Assembly (NCBI GenBank): GCA_964471435.1 | Contig: CAYYGA010000001.1 | Span: forward strand, 124,001-188,000 | Origin: Facklamia sp964471435 | Lineage (GTDB): Bacteria; Bacillota; Bacilli; Lactobacillales; Aerococcaceae | DNA: 64,000 nucleotides | Direction of reading: 5' to 3' | Shown: positions 35,459 to 44,021 of the stretch, piece by piece | Layout of the letters: each line of letters starts with the position of its first letter | Numbering within the stretch: position 1 is the stretch's first letter | Position numbers and translations under genes: made by a program | Notes under the pieces: model-generated | The model's input: only the letters and a program-made list of their open reading frames with translations | The model's database searches: none | What the model was told of the DNA's origin: nothing

Positions 35459-36853
35459 ATGAAGCAAACGTTATTTGATAAGGTGTGGGATGCCCATGTG
35501 CTTACCGGAGAAACAGGCGACTCCCAACTTTTGTATATCGACTTGCATCTGATTCATGAAGTGACTTCCCCTCAAGGATTTGAAAGTTTACGAATTGAAG
35601 GACGCCCGCTGCGCGCACCTGAAAAAACCTTCGCAACTATTGATCATAATAACCCTACAAAAGATATTTTTAATATTAAAAATCCGATTGCCCGTAAACA
35701 GATTGAAACTTTACAAAAAAACTGCCGCGACTTTGGAGTTGAGTTACTTGATCACGGTTCAGCTAAACAAGGCATTGTTCATATGGTAGGCCCCGAACTT
35801 GGTTTAAGTCAACCCGGAAAAACCATTGTTTGTGGTGACTCTCATACGGCAACACACGGTGCTTTTGGAGCTATTGCTTTTGGGATAGGTTCTTCTGAAG
35901 TAGAACACGTTTTCGCTACCCAGGCTCTATGGCAGAAGAAACCAAAAAATTTGCGTGTAAATATTACCGGCCGGCTTCAAGAGGGTGTGTATGCCAAAGA
36001 TATTATTTTATATTTAATTTCTCATTATGGAACCGATTATGGAACTGGTTATGCGATAGAGTTTGCGGGCGAGGCGATTGAAAATCTTTCAATGGAAGGA
36101 CGAATGACCATCTGCAATATGGCGGTTGAATTTGGGGCAAAATACGGCATCATTCAACCTGATCAAAAAACTTATAATTATGTGAAGGGTCGTGAAAAAG
36201 CTCCCCGAGACTTCAATGCGGCTGTTGAATACTGGCAAACACTCTATACCGATGGCAATGCCGTTTTTGATCACGAAATAAGTATAGATATATCTAATTT
36301 AGCTCCTGTTGTAACTTGGGGAACCACACCTGCTATGGGCCTTCCAATTGATCAAGCCTTTCCTACTGCCACCGATCATAATGATGAGCGAGCTTATGAG
36401 TATATGAACCTAGAACCGGGCATGAAGGCTGAACAAATACCCATAGAGTATGTCTTTATTGGATCATGCACCAATGCACGTTTAGAAGATTTGATAGAAG
36501 GAGCCAAATATTTGAAAGGGCGTAAAGTAGCTGAACATATACAAGCTATTGTTGTGCCCGGCAGCCGAGTGGTCAAAACACAAGCTGAAGAAATAGGGTT
36601 AGCGCAACAATATATGGATGCCGGTTTTGAGTGGCGTGCCCCCGGCTGCTCCGCTTGTATCTCAATGAACGGCGACTTTATTCCTGCGCGTAAGCATGCA
36701 GCGTCCACTACCAACCGTAACTTTGAAGGACGTCAAGGACCAGATTCCAGAACACATCTTTGCTCACCTGCAATGGCAGTTCTTGCTGCGGTTAAAGGTC
36801 ATTTTTATGATACACGTTTAGATGATCAAGAGATTGCAGCAACTGAAATTTAA
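35459..36853 (+). CDS. leuC: 3-isopropylmalate dehydratase large subunit
   Basis: A 464-residue aconitase-family subunit carrying the [4Fe-4S] cluster. The cluster cysteines lie in IGSCTNAR and PGCSACISMNGD, and the active-site block VCGDSHTATHGAFGAIAFG is intact. With LeuD it isomerises 2- to 3-isopropylmalate. AAAGGAG precedes the ATG. It directly follows the degenerate LeuD paralogue and precedes the catalytic leuD. Confidence 0.97.
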   Translation: MKQTLFDKVWDAHVLTGETGDSQLLYIDLHLIHEVTSPQGFESLRIEGRPLRAPEKTFATIDHNNPTKDIFNIKNPIARKQIETLQKNCRDFGVELLDHGSAKQGIVHMVGPELGLSQPGKTIVCGDSHTATHGAFGAIAFGIGSSEVEHVFATQALWQKKPKNLRVNITGRLQEGVYAKDIILYLISHYGTDYGTGYAIEFAGEAIENLSMEGRMTICNMAVEFGAKYGIIQPDQKTYNYVKGREKAPRDFNAAVEYWQTLYTDGNAVFDHEISIDISNLAPVVTWGTTPAMGLPIDQAFPTATDHNDERAYEYMNLEPGMKAEQIPIEYVFIGSCTNARLEDLIEGAKYLKGRKVAEHIQAIVVPGSRVVKTQAEEIGLAQQYMDAGFEWRAPGCSACISMNGDFIPARKHAASTTNRNFEGRQGPDSRTHLCSPAMAVLAAVKGHFYDTRLDDQEIAATEI

Positions 36854-36907
36854 CTTAATCAAAAGTTAAATGACCGGCAATAATGTTAATAAAAAGGAGG
36901 AAGTTTA

Positions 36908-37516
36908 ATGCAAGCATTTACCGTTCATCGTGGGACAACTGTTACTCTGTGGGAAGACAATGTGAATACCGACCAAATTCTTCCCAGCCGTTATTTAAGT
37001 CGTATAGAAAAAACAGGCTACGATGAATTTTTATTCGCTAACTGGCGTTACTTAATTACCGAAGCAGAACCTGAATCAAGAAAACTTAACCCCAGCTTTC
37101 CATTGAATCTACCAGACCGTCAAGGAGCGAGTATTTTAATTACAGGTGATAATTTCGCAGGAGGCTCTTCAAGAGAACATGCCGTTTGGGCCTTGGATAA
37201 TTATGGTTTTCGCGTGGTGATAGCAGGTTCCTATTCAGATATTTTTTATATGAACTCTTTAAAGAATGGTTTATTGGCCCTTACACTGCCTTTAGAAGAT
37301 CGCGAGCTGCTAGCTCAATTAGCGGGCGATGAAGAAATTGAAGTAGATTTAGTAAAGCAGGAAGTTAGGACAGCTGATACTACTTTTTCTTTTAAAATTG
37401 ATGAAGAATGGCGTTATAAATTACTTCACGGTATTGATGATATTACTCAAACTTTGGAACATGAGACAGCTTTAAAAAGCTATGAAGCCAAGTGGGATCC
37501 TTTCTATCAAAAGTAA
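36908..37516 (+). CDS. leuD: 3-isopropylmalate dehydratase small subunit
   Basis: A 202-residue swivel-domain subunit with all key motifs: DNVNTDQILPSRYL near the N-terminus and GDNFAGGSSREHAVWAL (loop residues 85-92) with the substrate-binding Arg89. It pairs with LeuC. AAAAGGAGG precedes the ATG. Last gene of the leucine operon, followed by a strong terminator. Its intact motifs make the adjacent LeuD-like protein (34793-35419) stand out as an altered copy. Confidence 0.97.
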   Translation: MQAFTVHRGTTVTLWEDNVNTDQILPSRYLSRIEKTGYDEFLFANWRYLITEAEPESRKLNPSFPLNLPDRQGASILITGDNFAGGSSREHAVWALDNYGFRVVIAGSYSDIFYMNSLKNGLLALTLPLEDRELLAQLAGDEEIEVDLVKQEVRTADTTFSFKIDEEWRYKLLHGIDDITQTLEHETALKSYEAKWDPFYQK

Positions 37517-37548
37517 GAATCTAATAAATGGTCAAGTATGAGATAAAA

Positions 37549-37620
37549 CCAAACAGAACCCTCCTAAATGCTGTGTTTTAACTGTTTTAACAGTCAGCAT
37601 TGAGGAGGGTTCTTTTTGGT
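37549..37620. terminator. Terminator of the leucine operon, probably bidirectional
   Basis: Outer arms AGAACCCTCCT / AGGAGGGTTCT, inner ATGCTG / CAGCAT region, followed by TTTTT on the plus strand. A matching A-rich flank (AAAACCAAAC) may let it end the convergent ABC transporter transcript too. Confidence 0.88.
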
Positions 37621-37679
37621 ATATGTGTTGTATCAAAAGAAAAAGATTAGTAAATCCAATTTATCATAATCTAGAAAAT

Positions 37680-38429
37680 CTATAATGCCTCAACATGTAA
37701 TAAGTCCATTATTTGTTTTCGATAAGCTAAGAACTGATCATCAGTTCTGCCTCTAGGATGATCTAGTTCGATCGGAATAATTTCCATTACACGACCAGGT
37801 CGCGGCGACATCACAATTACTTTCTCACTCAGATATATTGCCTCATCAACATCGTGAGTCACCATAATCATTGTAATATTATTTTTTTCCCAAATACTTA
37901 ACAGCTCTGTTTGTAGTCGAAGTCGGGTAAATGCATCGAGGGCACCTAAAGGCTCATCTAATAAAAGAATTTCAGGATTATTATAAATAGCTCTTGCTAA
38001 AGAAACTCTTTGAGCCATCCCTCCAGATAATTGATGAGGGTATGCTTGCTCAAACCCACTTAAGCCAATTGTATCGATCATCTCCTGCACAGGCATTTGC
38101 TTATTTTTTAATTTCCCAAGTATCTTTGGACCAAATTTTATATTGTCTTCTACCGTCAACCAAGGAAATAAGGTTGGACTTTGGAAAGCCATCCCAATCT
38201 TGCTGTCAGGACCAGTCACCTCTTTTGTATCAAGCACAATTCTACCTGTAGTAGGAGGTGTTAACCCGGCAATAATACGAAGAAGTGTTGATTTACCAGA
38301 CCCACTTGCTCCTACAATACTGATGAATTCTCCTTCTTGAATTTCAAGATTAATTGAATCCAAGGCTTTGGTCACCGTGGCATCTGTATTAGCGAATATT
38401 TTTGAAACATCATCGATAAATAAATCCAC
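37680..38429 (-). CDS. ABC transporter ATP-binding protein, nitrate/sulfonate/taurine type
   Basis: A 249-residue ABC ATPase with Walker A GASGSGKST, Q-loop MAFQSPTLFPWLTV, signature LSGGMAQRVSLARAI, Walker B ILLLDEPLGALD and H-loop THDVDEA. This is the NitT/TauT (SsuB/TauB) subfamily pattern. Starts at GTG, three bases after the permease stop. It powers the importer whose two binding proteins are encoded upstream. Proposed to belong with the divergent double-cubane protein genes. Confidence 0.92.
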   Translation of the reverse strand: MDLFIDDVSKIFANTDATVTKALDSINLEIQEGEFISIVGASGSGKSTLLRIIAGLTPPTTGRIVLDTKEVTGPDSKIGMAFQSPTLFPWLTVEDNIKFGPKILGKLKNKQMPVQEMIDTIGLSGFEQAYPHQLSGGMAQRVSLARAIYNNPEILLLDEPLGALDAFTRLRLQTELLSIWEKNNITMIMVTHDVDEAIYLSEKVIVMSPRPGRVMEIIPIELDHPRGRTDDQFLAYRKQIMDLLHVEAL

Positions 38430-38432
38430 CGC

Positions 38433-39440
38433 TTAAACACTCCCCTCTTGCCACTTAAGGACGTACCGTTTAATTTTATCTAATAAAAATTTAACCGTAA
38501 CAAAAATCAAGCAGATAATCACAATAGCCGCGTACATTTTGTCGTATTGAGCCCAGTTACGCTGCCATGTGACGTACCAACCTAAACCTGACTCCACCCC
38601 AACCATCTCTGCGAAGATTAATGCTGTACACGCAGTACTCATGGCTTGAGTAAGCCCTTGAAAGATATTTGGCATTGCTCCTGGTATAGTTACTCTGCGA
38701 ATGAGCTGCTGGTCATTGGCTCCCAAAACTTGGGCTGCTTCATAGTAAGATTGACTAATGTTATGTATTCCAGCTATCGTTGATAAAGATACCGAGAACC
38801 AGACACCTAAGGCAATAATGAATACCGCACCGGTAAATAGTGAGGTGACTAAAACCATTACGATTGGAATCCATGTAATGGTTGGAATCGCTCCGATTAA
38901 ACTCATAAAAGGCGCTAACCAATAATTGACTCGTTTACTGTAGCCACAAATAATACCAGTAATTAATCCTAAAGCAACGCCCCAGCCGTAACCCGTAAAT
39001 AAGAGCTTGAGAGAATTTAATATTGAATCTAAAAGATATGCCCGGTCATCAATCATGGCATTTATAATTGCATCCACCCAAGGGAAATAAGGTAAAGTTA
39101 AGCGTCCTGTTTTAAGTGTCATTACATCATATATAATCAGCAGAACATATACCAATGTATGAAATGGTGCTTTATATCGCAGCCGCGCAAATGCTTTCTT
39201 AGAAAAAAGCGAGGCGATAAAATAAATGGTTGAACCTGCTATAAAAATTAATAGAAAATAGACATAATTCATAGTTTGCTGCTGCGAGCCTTCATTTTCT
39301 ATAAACCAATATTCCAAGATGGCTAAAACACCTGCTACGATTGGCAGAAAACAAATCACCCGATCAATGAATATTTCTTGTTTTGTTTTTGGTTTACTTT
39401 CAAGCTCTAGAAGCTCTTCTTTCGTAATTGTTTCTGACAT
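38433..39440 (-). CDS. ABC transporter permease, nitrate/sulfonate/taurine type
   Basis: A 335-residue permease. The C-terminal 230 residues form the BPD_transp_1 domain with the coupling loop YYEAAQVLGANDQQLIRRVTIPGAMPNI. About 95 extra N-terminal residues add two or three further membrane helices (from about residue 28 on), which most SsuC/TauC proteins lack. A hairpin between this gene and the upstream binding protein gene probably lowers its expression relative to the binding proteins. Confidence 0.88.
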   Translation of the reverse strand: MSETITKEELLELESKPKTKQEIFIDRVICFLPIVAGVLAILEYWFIENEGSQQQTMNYVYFLLIFIAGSTIYFIASLFSKKAFARLRYKAPFHTLVYVLLIIYDVMTLKTGRLTLPYFPWVDAIINAMIDDRAYLLDSILNSLKLLFTGYGWGVALGLITGIICGYSKRVNYWLAPFMSLIGAIPTITWIPIVMVLVTSLFTGAVFIIALGVWFSVSLSTIAGIHNISQSYYEAAQVLGANDQQLIRRVTIPGAMPNIFQGLTQAMSTACTALIFAEMVGVESGLGWYVTWQRNWAQYDKMYAAIVIICLIFVTVKFLLDKIKRYVLKWQEGSV

Positions 39441-39464
39441 ATCACACCTCCATCATTAATAAAA

Positions 39465-39490
39465 TTTTGGGCTATTTCGCAATAGCCCAA
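39465..39490 (-). terminator. Partial terminator between binding-protein and permease genes
   Basis: Perfect 10-bp stem TTGGGCTATT / AATAGCCCAA (39467-39476, 39481-39490) with a 4-base loop, followed on the minus strand by AATTTTAT. Likely reduces read-through into the permease and ATPase genes. Confidence 0.75.
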
Positions 39491-39511
39491 AGTTGAGGAT
39501 ACTCTTATTAT

Positions 39512-40546
39512 TTAGTTCTGTGGGGACCAAATCATCTCCATTAATTCTTCGACAGTTTTATCAGCATCCATAAAACCAAATGTTTGGTAATCAGCAATAA
39601 TTGCTTTAAGTGTTGCTTCAGTAGTGGCATCTGACACTTTATAATCTAATGATTTAATATAATCAACAGTCGTATCGCGATCACCTGTAGTCCAGTCGTT
39701 TGCATACAATGCATCAACAAAGTCTTCTGGGTTCTCCGCAGCCCACTCACGAGTTCTTTGAATCGCACGTGCTACTTTCTTGGCGGCAACCGGATTATTT
39801 GTAACAAAGTCATTATTTGCATAAAATGCACAACAAGCTTCTTGACTAAAATCTTCATCAAACGATAATGAACGAACGCGTTTTAATGTCCCGTTCTCAA
39901 CGAAATCCCATGCAAATTTGTCGGTTAATATAACGCCTTGAATTTCCCCGCTTTCGACTGCCTGCACAGCTGCACCACTGTCTACTTGACGATAATTGAT
40001 ATCTAATGGATCAATTCCGTCATTATTAAAGAAGCGGAAAGCAATATTTTGGTCTGATGATCCAGTTCCTTCAGGTACCGCTACGATTTGTCCTACTAAG
40101 TCAGCAGTATCATTAATTTCATCGTTGTTTAAAACATAAAGTGATTTACAACCTACATGCAGTCCAGTTAACGTAGTATATCCTACATCATTAGCAATCG
40201 GAATAACGTTAGTAGAAATATGTCCTGCTGTTACGTCCGCTTGCCCTGTCCCTAGTGCATCAGAGTTACTTGCAGCTTGATAGATTTCAATTTGTAAGCC
40301 TTCTTCTTCATAAAAGCCTTCAGTTAAAGCCACTCCTATAATGCCTGTACAATCTCCACCACTATAAGCTACCTTGATAGCTTCATTAGCTTTAGGTTCA
40401 CTCTTAAATGCTTCTTCCTCTTCAGCTGTGATTTCAACAGTAACAACGTCATTGTCCTGAGCATTGACAGTAGTCATTGCCGCTTGTGCGAATGGTAAAG
40501 TTGCCAGTGATAAAGCTATAATTTTTTTTACGAATGATTTTTTCAT
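39512..40546 (-). CDS. ABC transporter substrate-binding protein (NMT1/SsuA-like), copy 1
   Basis: A 344-residue exported binding protein. The signal peptide (residues 1-29, ending VNA-QD) has no lipobox cysteine. Cysteines occur at about 66 (GGDCTG), 133 (VGCKS) and a vicinal pair at 238-239 (EACCAFY); all are shared with copy 2. The GTGSSDQNIAFRFF and VDSGAAVQAVESGEIQGV blocks fit the NitT/TauT-type binding proteins. The longer open frame is rejected because GGAGG sits before the ATG at 40546. The vicinal cysteines may bind a metal or thiol-reactive ligand, or form a vicinal disulfide. Confidence 0.88.
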   Translation of the reverse strand: MKKSFVKKIIALSLATLPFAQAAMTTVNAQDNDVVTVEITAEEEEAFKSEPKANEAIKVAYSGGDCTGIIGVALTEGFYEEEGLQIEIYQAASNSDALGTGQADVTAGHISTNVIPIANDVGYTTLTGLHVGCKSLYVLNNDEINDTADLVGQIVAVPEGTGSSDQNIAFRFFNNDGIDPLDINYRQVDSGAAVQAVESGEIQGVILTDKFAWDFVENGTLKRVRSLSFDEDFSQEACCAFYANNDFVTNNPVAAKKVARAIQRTREWAAENPEDFVDALYANDWTTGDRDTTVDYIKSLDYKVSDATTEATLKAIIADYQTFGFMDADKTVEELMEMIWSPQN

Positions 40547-40578
40547 ATTTTCCTCCAATGTTAAGTCGCTTAAATTTA

Positions 40579-41607
40579 TTAGTGTTGTGGTCTCCATACC
40601 ATTTCTAATAATTCTTCATCGGTCATACTATCATCAATAAAGCCAAACTCTTTATAGTCTGAGATAACCATCTTTAATGATTCTTCGGTATCACTATCCG
40701 TCACACCGTAATCTAACTCTGCAATATAATCATTTATAATATCAATGTCACCAGTAGCCCAATTATTCTCTATCATGACATTCACATACTCTTCAGGATT
40801 TTCAACAATCCACTCACGTGTTTTTTGAATTGCACGTGTCAATTTTTTAGTCGCAATAGGATTTTCTGCCTGAAAATCATTATTAATATAAATTCCACAA
40901 CATGGCTGCCAACTGAAATCTTCATCATAAGACAAAGCACGCACATATCTTAATTGACCACTATCAACGAACTCTCTTGCAAATTGATCATTAAGTACGA
41001 CCCCTTGAACCTCACCATTTTCAATCGCTTGTACTGCTGCTCCAGAGTCTACTTGACGGTAATTAATTGATAATGGGTCAATACCATCCGCTTTGAAGAA
41101 TCGGAAAGCAATATTTTGGTCTGAAGCTCCCATTCCATCAGGAACAGCTAATATTTGACCTACCAAATCCGCAGTAGTTTCTATATCGCTGTCAGTAGCG
41201 ACATAAATTGATTTACAACCTGTATGAGCTCCCGTCACCATGGAGAAGTTTACACCATTAGCCATTGGTACCATTGCTGTAGCAATATGATCCCCAGAGA
41301 TATCTGCCTGCCCGGTACCTAATGAATCATTAGCGCTGCTCATACTGATTATCTCAGTGTTTAAGCCTTCCTCTTCATAAAACCCAAGTGCTTGCGCTAC
41401 TCCAAGGACTCCTAAACAAGTTCCACCATTATAGCCCACTTGAATAAGTTCATTCGCAGCGTCCTCTTCTTGAAAAGCTGTTTCTTCTTCTTGACTTATT
41501 TCAACAGTGACCACTTCTTCTGCACTTACGGTCGGAATAAAAGCACTACCAGCTCCTACAAGTAAAGTTGATGCCACAACCATTGCTTTAACTAACGTTT
41601 TTTTCAT
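40579..41607 (-). CDS. ABC transporter substrate-binding protein (NMT1/SsuA-like), copy 2
   Basis: A 342-residue paralogue of the downstream gene product and clearly a tandem duplicate: long identical blocks such as SDQNIAFRFF, INYRQVDSGAAVQA and NPEE/NPED. It keeps all four cysteines (GGTCLG about 64, TGCKS about 131, QPCCGIY about 236-237). Signal peptide 1-29 (TVSA-EE) without lipobox. First gene of the minus-strand ABC operon, with a promoter of TTGTAG and TACAAT spaced by 17 bases. Two binding proteins for one permease suggests related ligands or different affinities. Confidence 0.88.
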   Translation of the reverse strand: MKKTLVKAMVVASTLLVGAGSAFIPTVSAEEVVTVEISQEEETAFQEEDAANELIQVGYNGGTCLGVLGVAQALGFYEEEGLNTEIISMSSANDSLGTGQADISGDHIATAMVPMANGVNFSMVTGAHTGCKSIYVATDSDIETTADLVGQILAVPDGMGASDQNIAFRFFKADGIDPLSINYRQVDSGAAVQAIENGEVQGVVLNDQFAREFVDSGQLRYVRALSYDEDFSWQPCCGIYINNDFQAENPIATKKLTRAIQKTREWIVENPEEYVNVMIENNWATGDIDIINDYIAELDYGVTDSDTEESLKMVISDYKEFGFIDDSMTDEELLEMVWRPQH

Positions 41608-42011
41608 AACTATTGTCTCCCTTATGTTTGATAAAAAATAGCTTGAACTTTACAACATGCTCATTGTATCGCATGACTTTAAAAGCTACAATGGGGCCTT
41701 AAATCATTAATAATTATTTTAAATAAACCTTTAAAAATAATTTTAAACGTTTTTTTATTTTTTGAATCCCTTTTCATTTTTTAATAACAACCTTAATCTA
41801 AATTAATGAGTAAAATCTTAAGGTATTATAACCTATGCCACAGTAAAACATCGGGTTATTTTAATAAACTAGGATACTTCCAAGAGATATATAAAATTTA
41901 TATCTTAAAAATTTTATACTTATTAATAAATATAATTAGTTAAAAGTAATTATTTTCCTTATTATATTCATAACATGAGAAATAGTGAGCAAGGAAGAAA
42001 GGAAGTATATA
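41608..42011. other. Divergent intergenic region between ABC operon and double-cubane operon
   Basis: About 400 very AT-rich bases. It holds the minus-strand promoter and a 7-bp inverted repeat AGATATA/TATATCT (41885-41905) that could be an operator. A plus-strand promoter is likely near 41950-41975 (TTATTATATTC) but no clean -35 can be assigned. A nine-codon open frame at 41673 has no ribosome site and is not called. Confidence 0.45.
41663..41691 (-). promoter_or_regulatory. Promoter of the two-binding-protein ABC operon
   Basis: Minus strand TTGTAG (41686-41691), a 17-base spacer, then TACAAT (41663-41668), about 55 bases upstream of the ATG. Confidence 0.55.
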
Positions 42012-43172
42012 ATGGAAATCAAGACAAATTTACCAGAAATATTTGAAGAATTTAATGATGCAAGGCGTGAAGGCTTTCTTACCGTTAAAGAATTTAAAGA
42101 ACAGGGCCAGCCTGTTATAGGTGCTTATTGTACTTATATCCCTGAGGAATTGGTTATTGCGGTGGGAGCAACAATGATTGGCTTATGCTCGACTACTGAA
42201 GAATCGATTGATGATGCAGAGGAAGATTTACCCCGTAATTTATGCCCTTTAATAAAGTCGAGTTATGGTATGGCAAAAATGGATAAATGCCCTTATTTTC
42301 ACTTTGCTGATTTAGTGGTAGGAGAGACCACTTGCGACGGTAAAACAAAAATGTATGAATATATGACGGAATTTAAACATTTATACTTAATGGAAGTTCC
42401 CCGCTCACGAAAACTAGAACAAAGTCAGAATATGTGGTACGAAGAAGTAGTTCGGTTTAAAGAGTATTTAGAAGAGTATTTCCAAACCGAAATTTCTGGA
42501 GAAAAGTTAAATGAAGCAATTGACTTAATGAATCGCTACCGCACAGCTAAAAGAAATTTCTACCGAACAGGAGCCTTATCACCTTCAGTATTAACTGGAA
42601 AAGAAATTTTTGGTGTGTGTTTTGGGACAGGCTTTACTTTTGATAAAGAGGAAACAATTAAAAATTTAAATCTATTAACCGAAGAAGCATATGCACGCTA
42701 TGAAGCGGGGAATACCTTAGTAGATAAACCGCGAATTTTGATTACCGGCTGCCCAATGGGCGGGGTCACAGAAAAAATTATTGATGCCATAGAAGCTAAT
42801 GGCGGCCGAGTGGTCGCATATGAAAACTGTACTGTTTCAAAATCAGTAGAAGAGTTGGTAAACATAGAAGAGCCTGATCAAATTAAAGCGTTGGCGGATA
42901 AATATTTAAATGTAGGCTGTGCTTGTGCTTCTAGTAATGATACCCGTGTCCAATTAATTGATGAAATGGTAGATGATTTCCAAGTTGATGGTGTTATTGA
43001 CATGGTTTTACAAAACTGTGTACCTTTTATGGTTGAATCCTTGAGAATTAAACGTTTCTGCCAAGAAGAAAAAAATGTACCTTATATGTATTTAGAAACT
43101 GATTATACTGAATCAGATATTGGACAATTAAATACCAGAGTTGCTGCTTTTATTGAAATGTTGGAGGGATAA
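42012..43172 (+). CDS. 2-hydroxyacyl-CoA dehydratase-family protein, double-cubane-cluster type
   Basis: A 386-residue single-subunit member of the HgdB/BcrB/DCCP family. Twelve cysteines include GAYCTY (40), NLCPLIKS (78), DKCPYF (93), TTCDGKTKM (108), TGCPMGG (247), ENC (273) and GCAC (303, 305), typical of iron-sulfur ligand positions. True dehydratases need two such subunits; a lone one beside its activase matches double-cubane cluster proteins, which hold an [8Fe-9S] cluster and reduce small molecules such as acetylene. The GTG nine codons upstream is rejected because a ribosome site (AAGGAAGAAAGGAAG) lies inside it. The substrate is unknown. Confidence 0.85.
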   Translation: MEIKTNLPEIFEEFNDARREGFLTVKEFKEQGQPVIGAYCTYIPEELVIAVGATMIGLCSTTEESIDDAEEDLPRNLCPLIKSSYGMAKMDKCPYFHFADLVVGETTCDGKTKMYEYMTEFKHLYLMEVPRSRKLEQSQNMWYEEVVRFKEYLEEYFQTEISGEKLNEAIDLMNRYRTAKRNFYRTGALSPSVLTGKEIFGVCFGTGFTFDKEETIKNLNLLTEEAYARYEAGNTLVDKPRILITGCPMGGVTEKIIDAIEANGGRVVAYENCTVSKSVEELVNIEEPDQIKALADKYLNVGCACASSNDTRVQLIDEMVDDFQVDGVIDMVLQNCVPFMVESLRIKRFCQEEKNVPYMYLETDYTESDIGQLNTRVAAFIEMLEG

Positions 43173-43174
43173 GA

Positions 43175-43978
43175 ATGTTTTACATTGGTATGGATTCAGG
43201 TTCAACAACCACTAAGGCTGTTATCTTTTCTGAAGGAGAACTAATAGACAAGTATCTAATACCAACCGGTGGACGACCCCGAGAAGCGATGGCAGAGATA
43301 ATGGATTACTTCAAGCACCGCCATCAATATAGTCCAAACCAAGTTAAAGTAGTTAGTACTGGATATGGCCGTGATTTATGGGAAAGCGATTGGGTTGTCA
43401 CAGAAATAACGTGTCATGGTAAAGGTGCCGAATATCTACACCCGGGGATAGAAAACGTGATTGACATCGGTGGACAAGATTGTAAGACAATGAAACTCAA
43501 TGGCAAAGGACTAGTCATGGATTTTAATATGAATGACCGCTGTGCAGCTGGTACCGGTCGGTTTGTTGAAGTGATGATGCGCACTTTAGGTGAAGAAGTT
43601 GATGTTCTCGACGGATTTGTTGAAGGAGCCGTACCAGCAAAAATCAATGCTACTTGTACAGTATTTGCTGAATCAGAAGTGATTTCTTTACTCGCTAAAG
43701 GAGAAAAACAAGGTGATATCGCTCTAGGTGCCCTTCATTCGATTACTCAGCGCATCAACGGACAATACGCCAAACTACGTCCTGATAAAAATGCACCTGC
43801 CCTTTTTACAGGAGGATTATCTAAAAGTCAAACTTTTGCTAATATACTAGCTGAACGTTTTGATACTTCTGTCGTAACACATACCCTCGGCCAATATGCT
43901 GGCGCAATCGGCGCAGCATTAATTGCCGAACAAAGGTTTAATAAACAAAATAAGCAAAAAGTTAGCCTGATACAATGA
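43175..43978 (+). CDS. ATP-dependent activase (dehydratase activator / DCCP reductase)
   Basis: A 267-residue ASKHA-fold ATPase. GMDSGSTTTKAVIF is the phosphate-1 loop and VIDIGGQDCKT the phosphate-2 loop. Cys123 (NDRCAAGTGRF) and Cys161 (NATCTVFAESEV) match the two cysteines per subunit that share one [4Fe-4S] cluster across the homodimer in characterised activators. It should use ATP hydrolysis to push low-potential electrons into the upstream cluster protein. The ATG is two bases after the upstream stop, with GGAGGG as ribosome site. Confidence 0.93.
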   Translation: MFYIGMDSGSTTTKAVIFSEGELIDKYLIPTGGRPREAMAEIMDYFKHRHQYSPNQVKVVSTGYGRDLWESDWVVTEITCHGKGAEYLHPGIENVIDIGGQDCKTMKLNGKGLVMDFNMNDRCAAGTGRFVEVMMRTLGEEVDVLDGFVEGAVPAKINATCTVFAESEVISLLAKGEKQGDIALGALHSITQRINGQYAKLRPDKNAPALFTGGLSKSQTFANILAERFDTSVVTHTLGQYAGAIGAALIAEQRFNKQNKQKVSLIQ

Positions 43979-44021
43979 GTTTAATGAATTAATCTTATAG
44001 TTGAAAAAAAGGAGAAACAAG

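Noticed and set aside
41673..41702. Nine-codon open frame in the divergent region as a leader peptide
   Set aside because: No ribosome binding site and it overlaps the -35 of the opposite promoter.
42012..43172. Classic two-subunit 2-hydroxyacyl-CoA dehydratase for amino acid fermentation
   Set aside because: Only one dehydratase-type subunit is present and no CoA transferase, acyl-CoA dehydrogenase or 2-hydroxyacid dehydrogenase genes are nearby.
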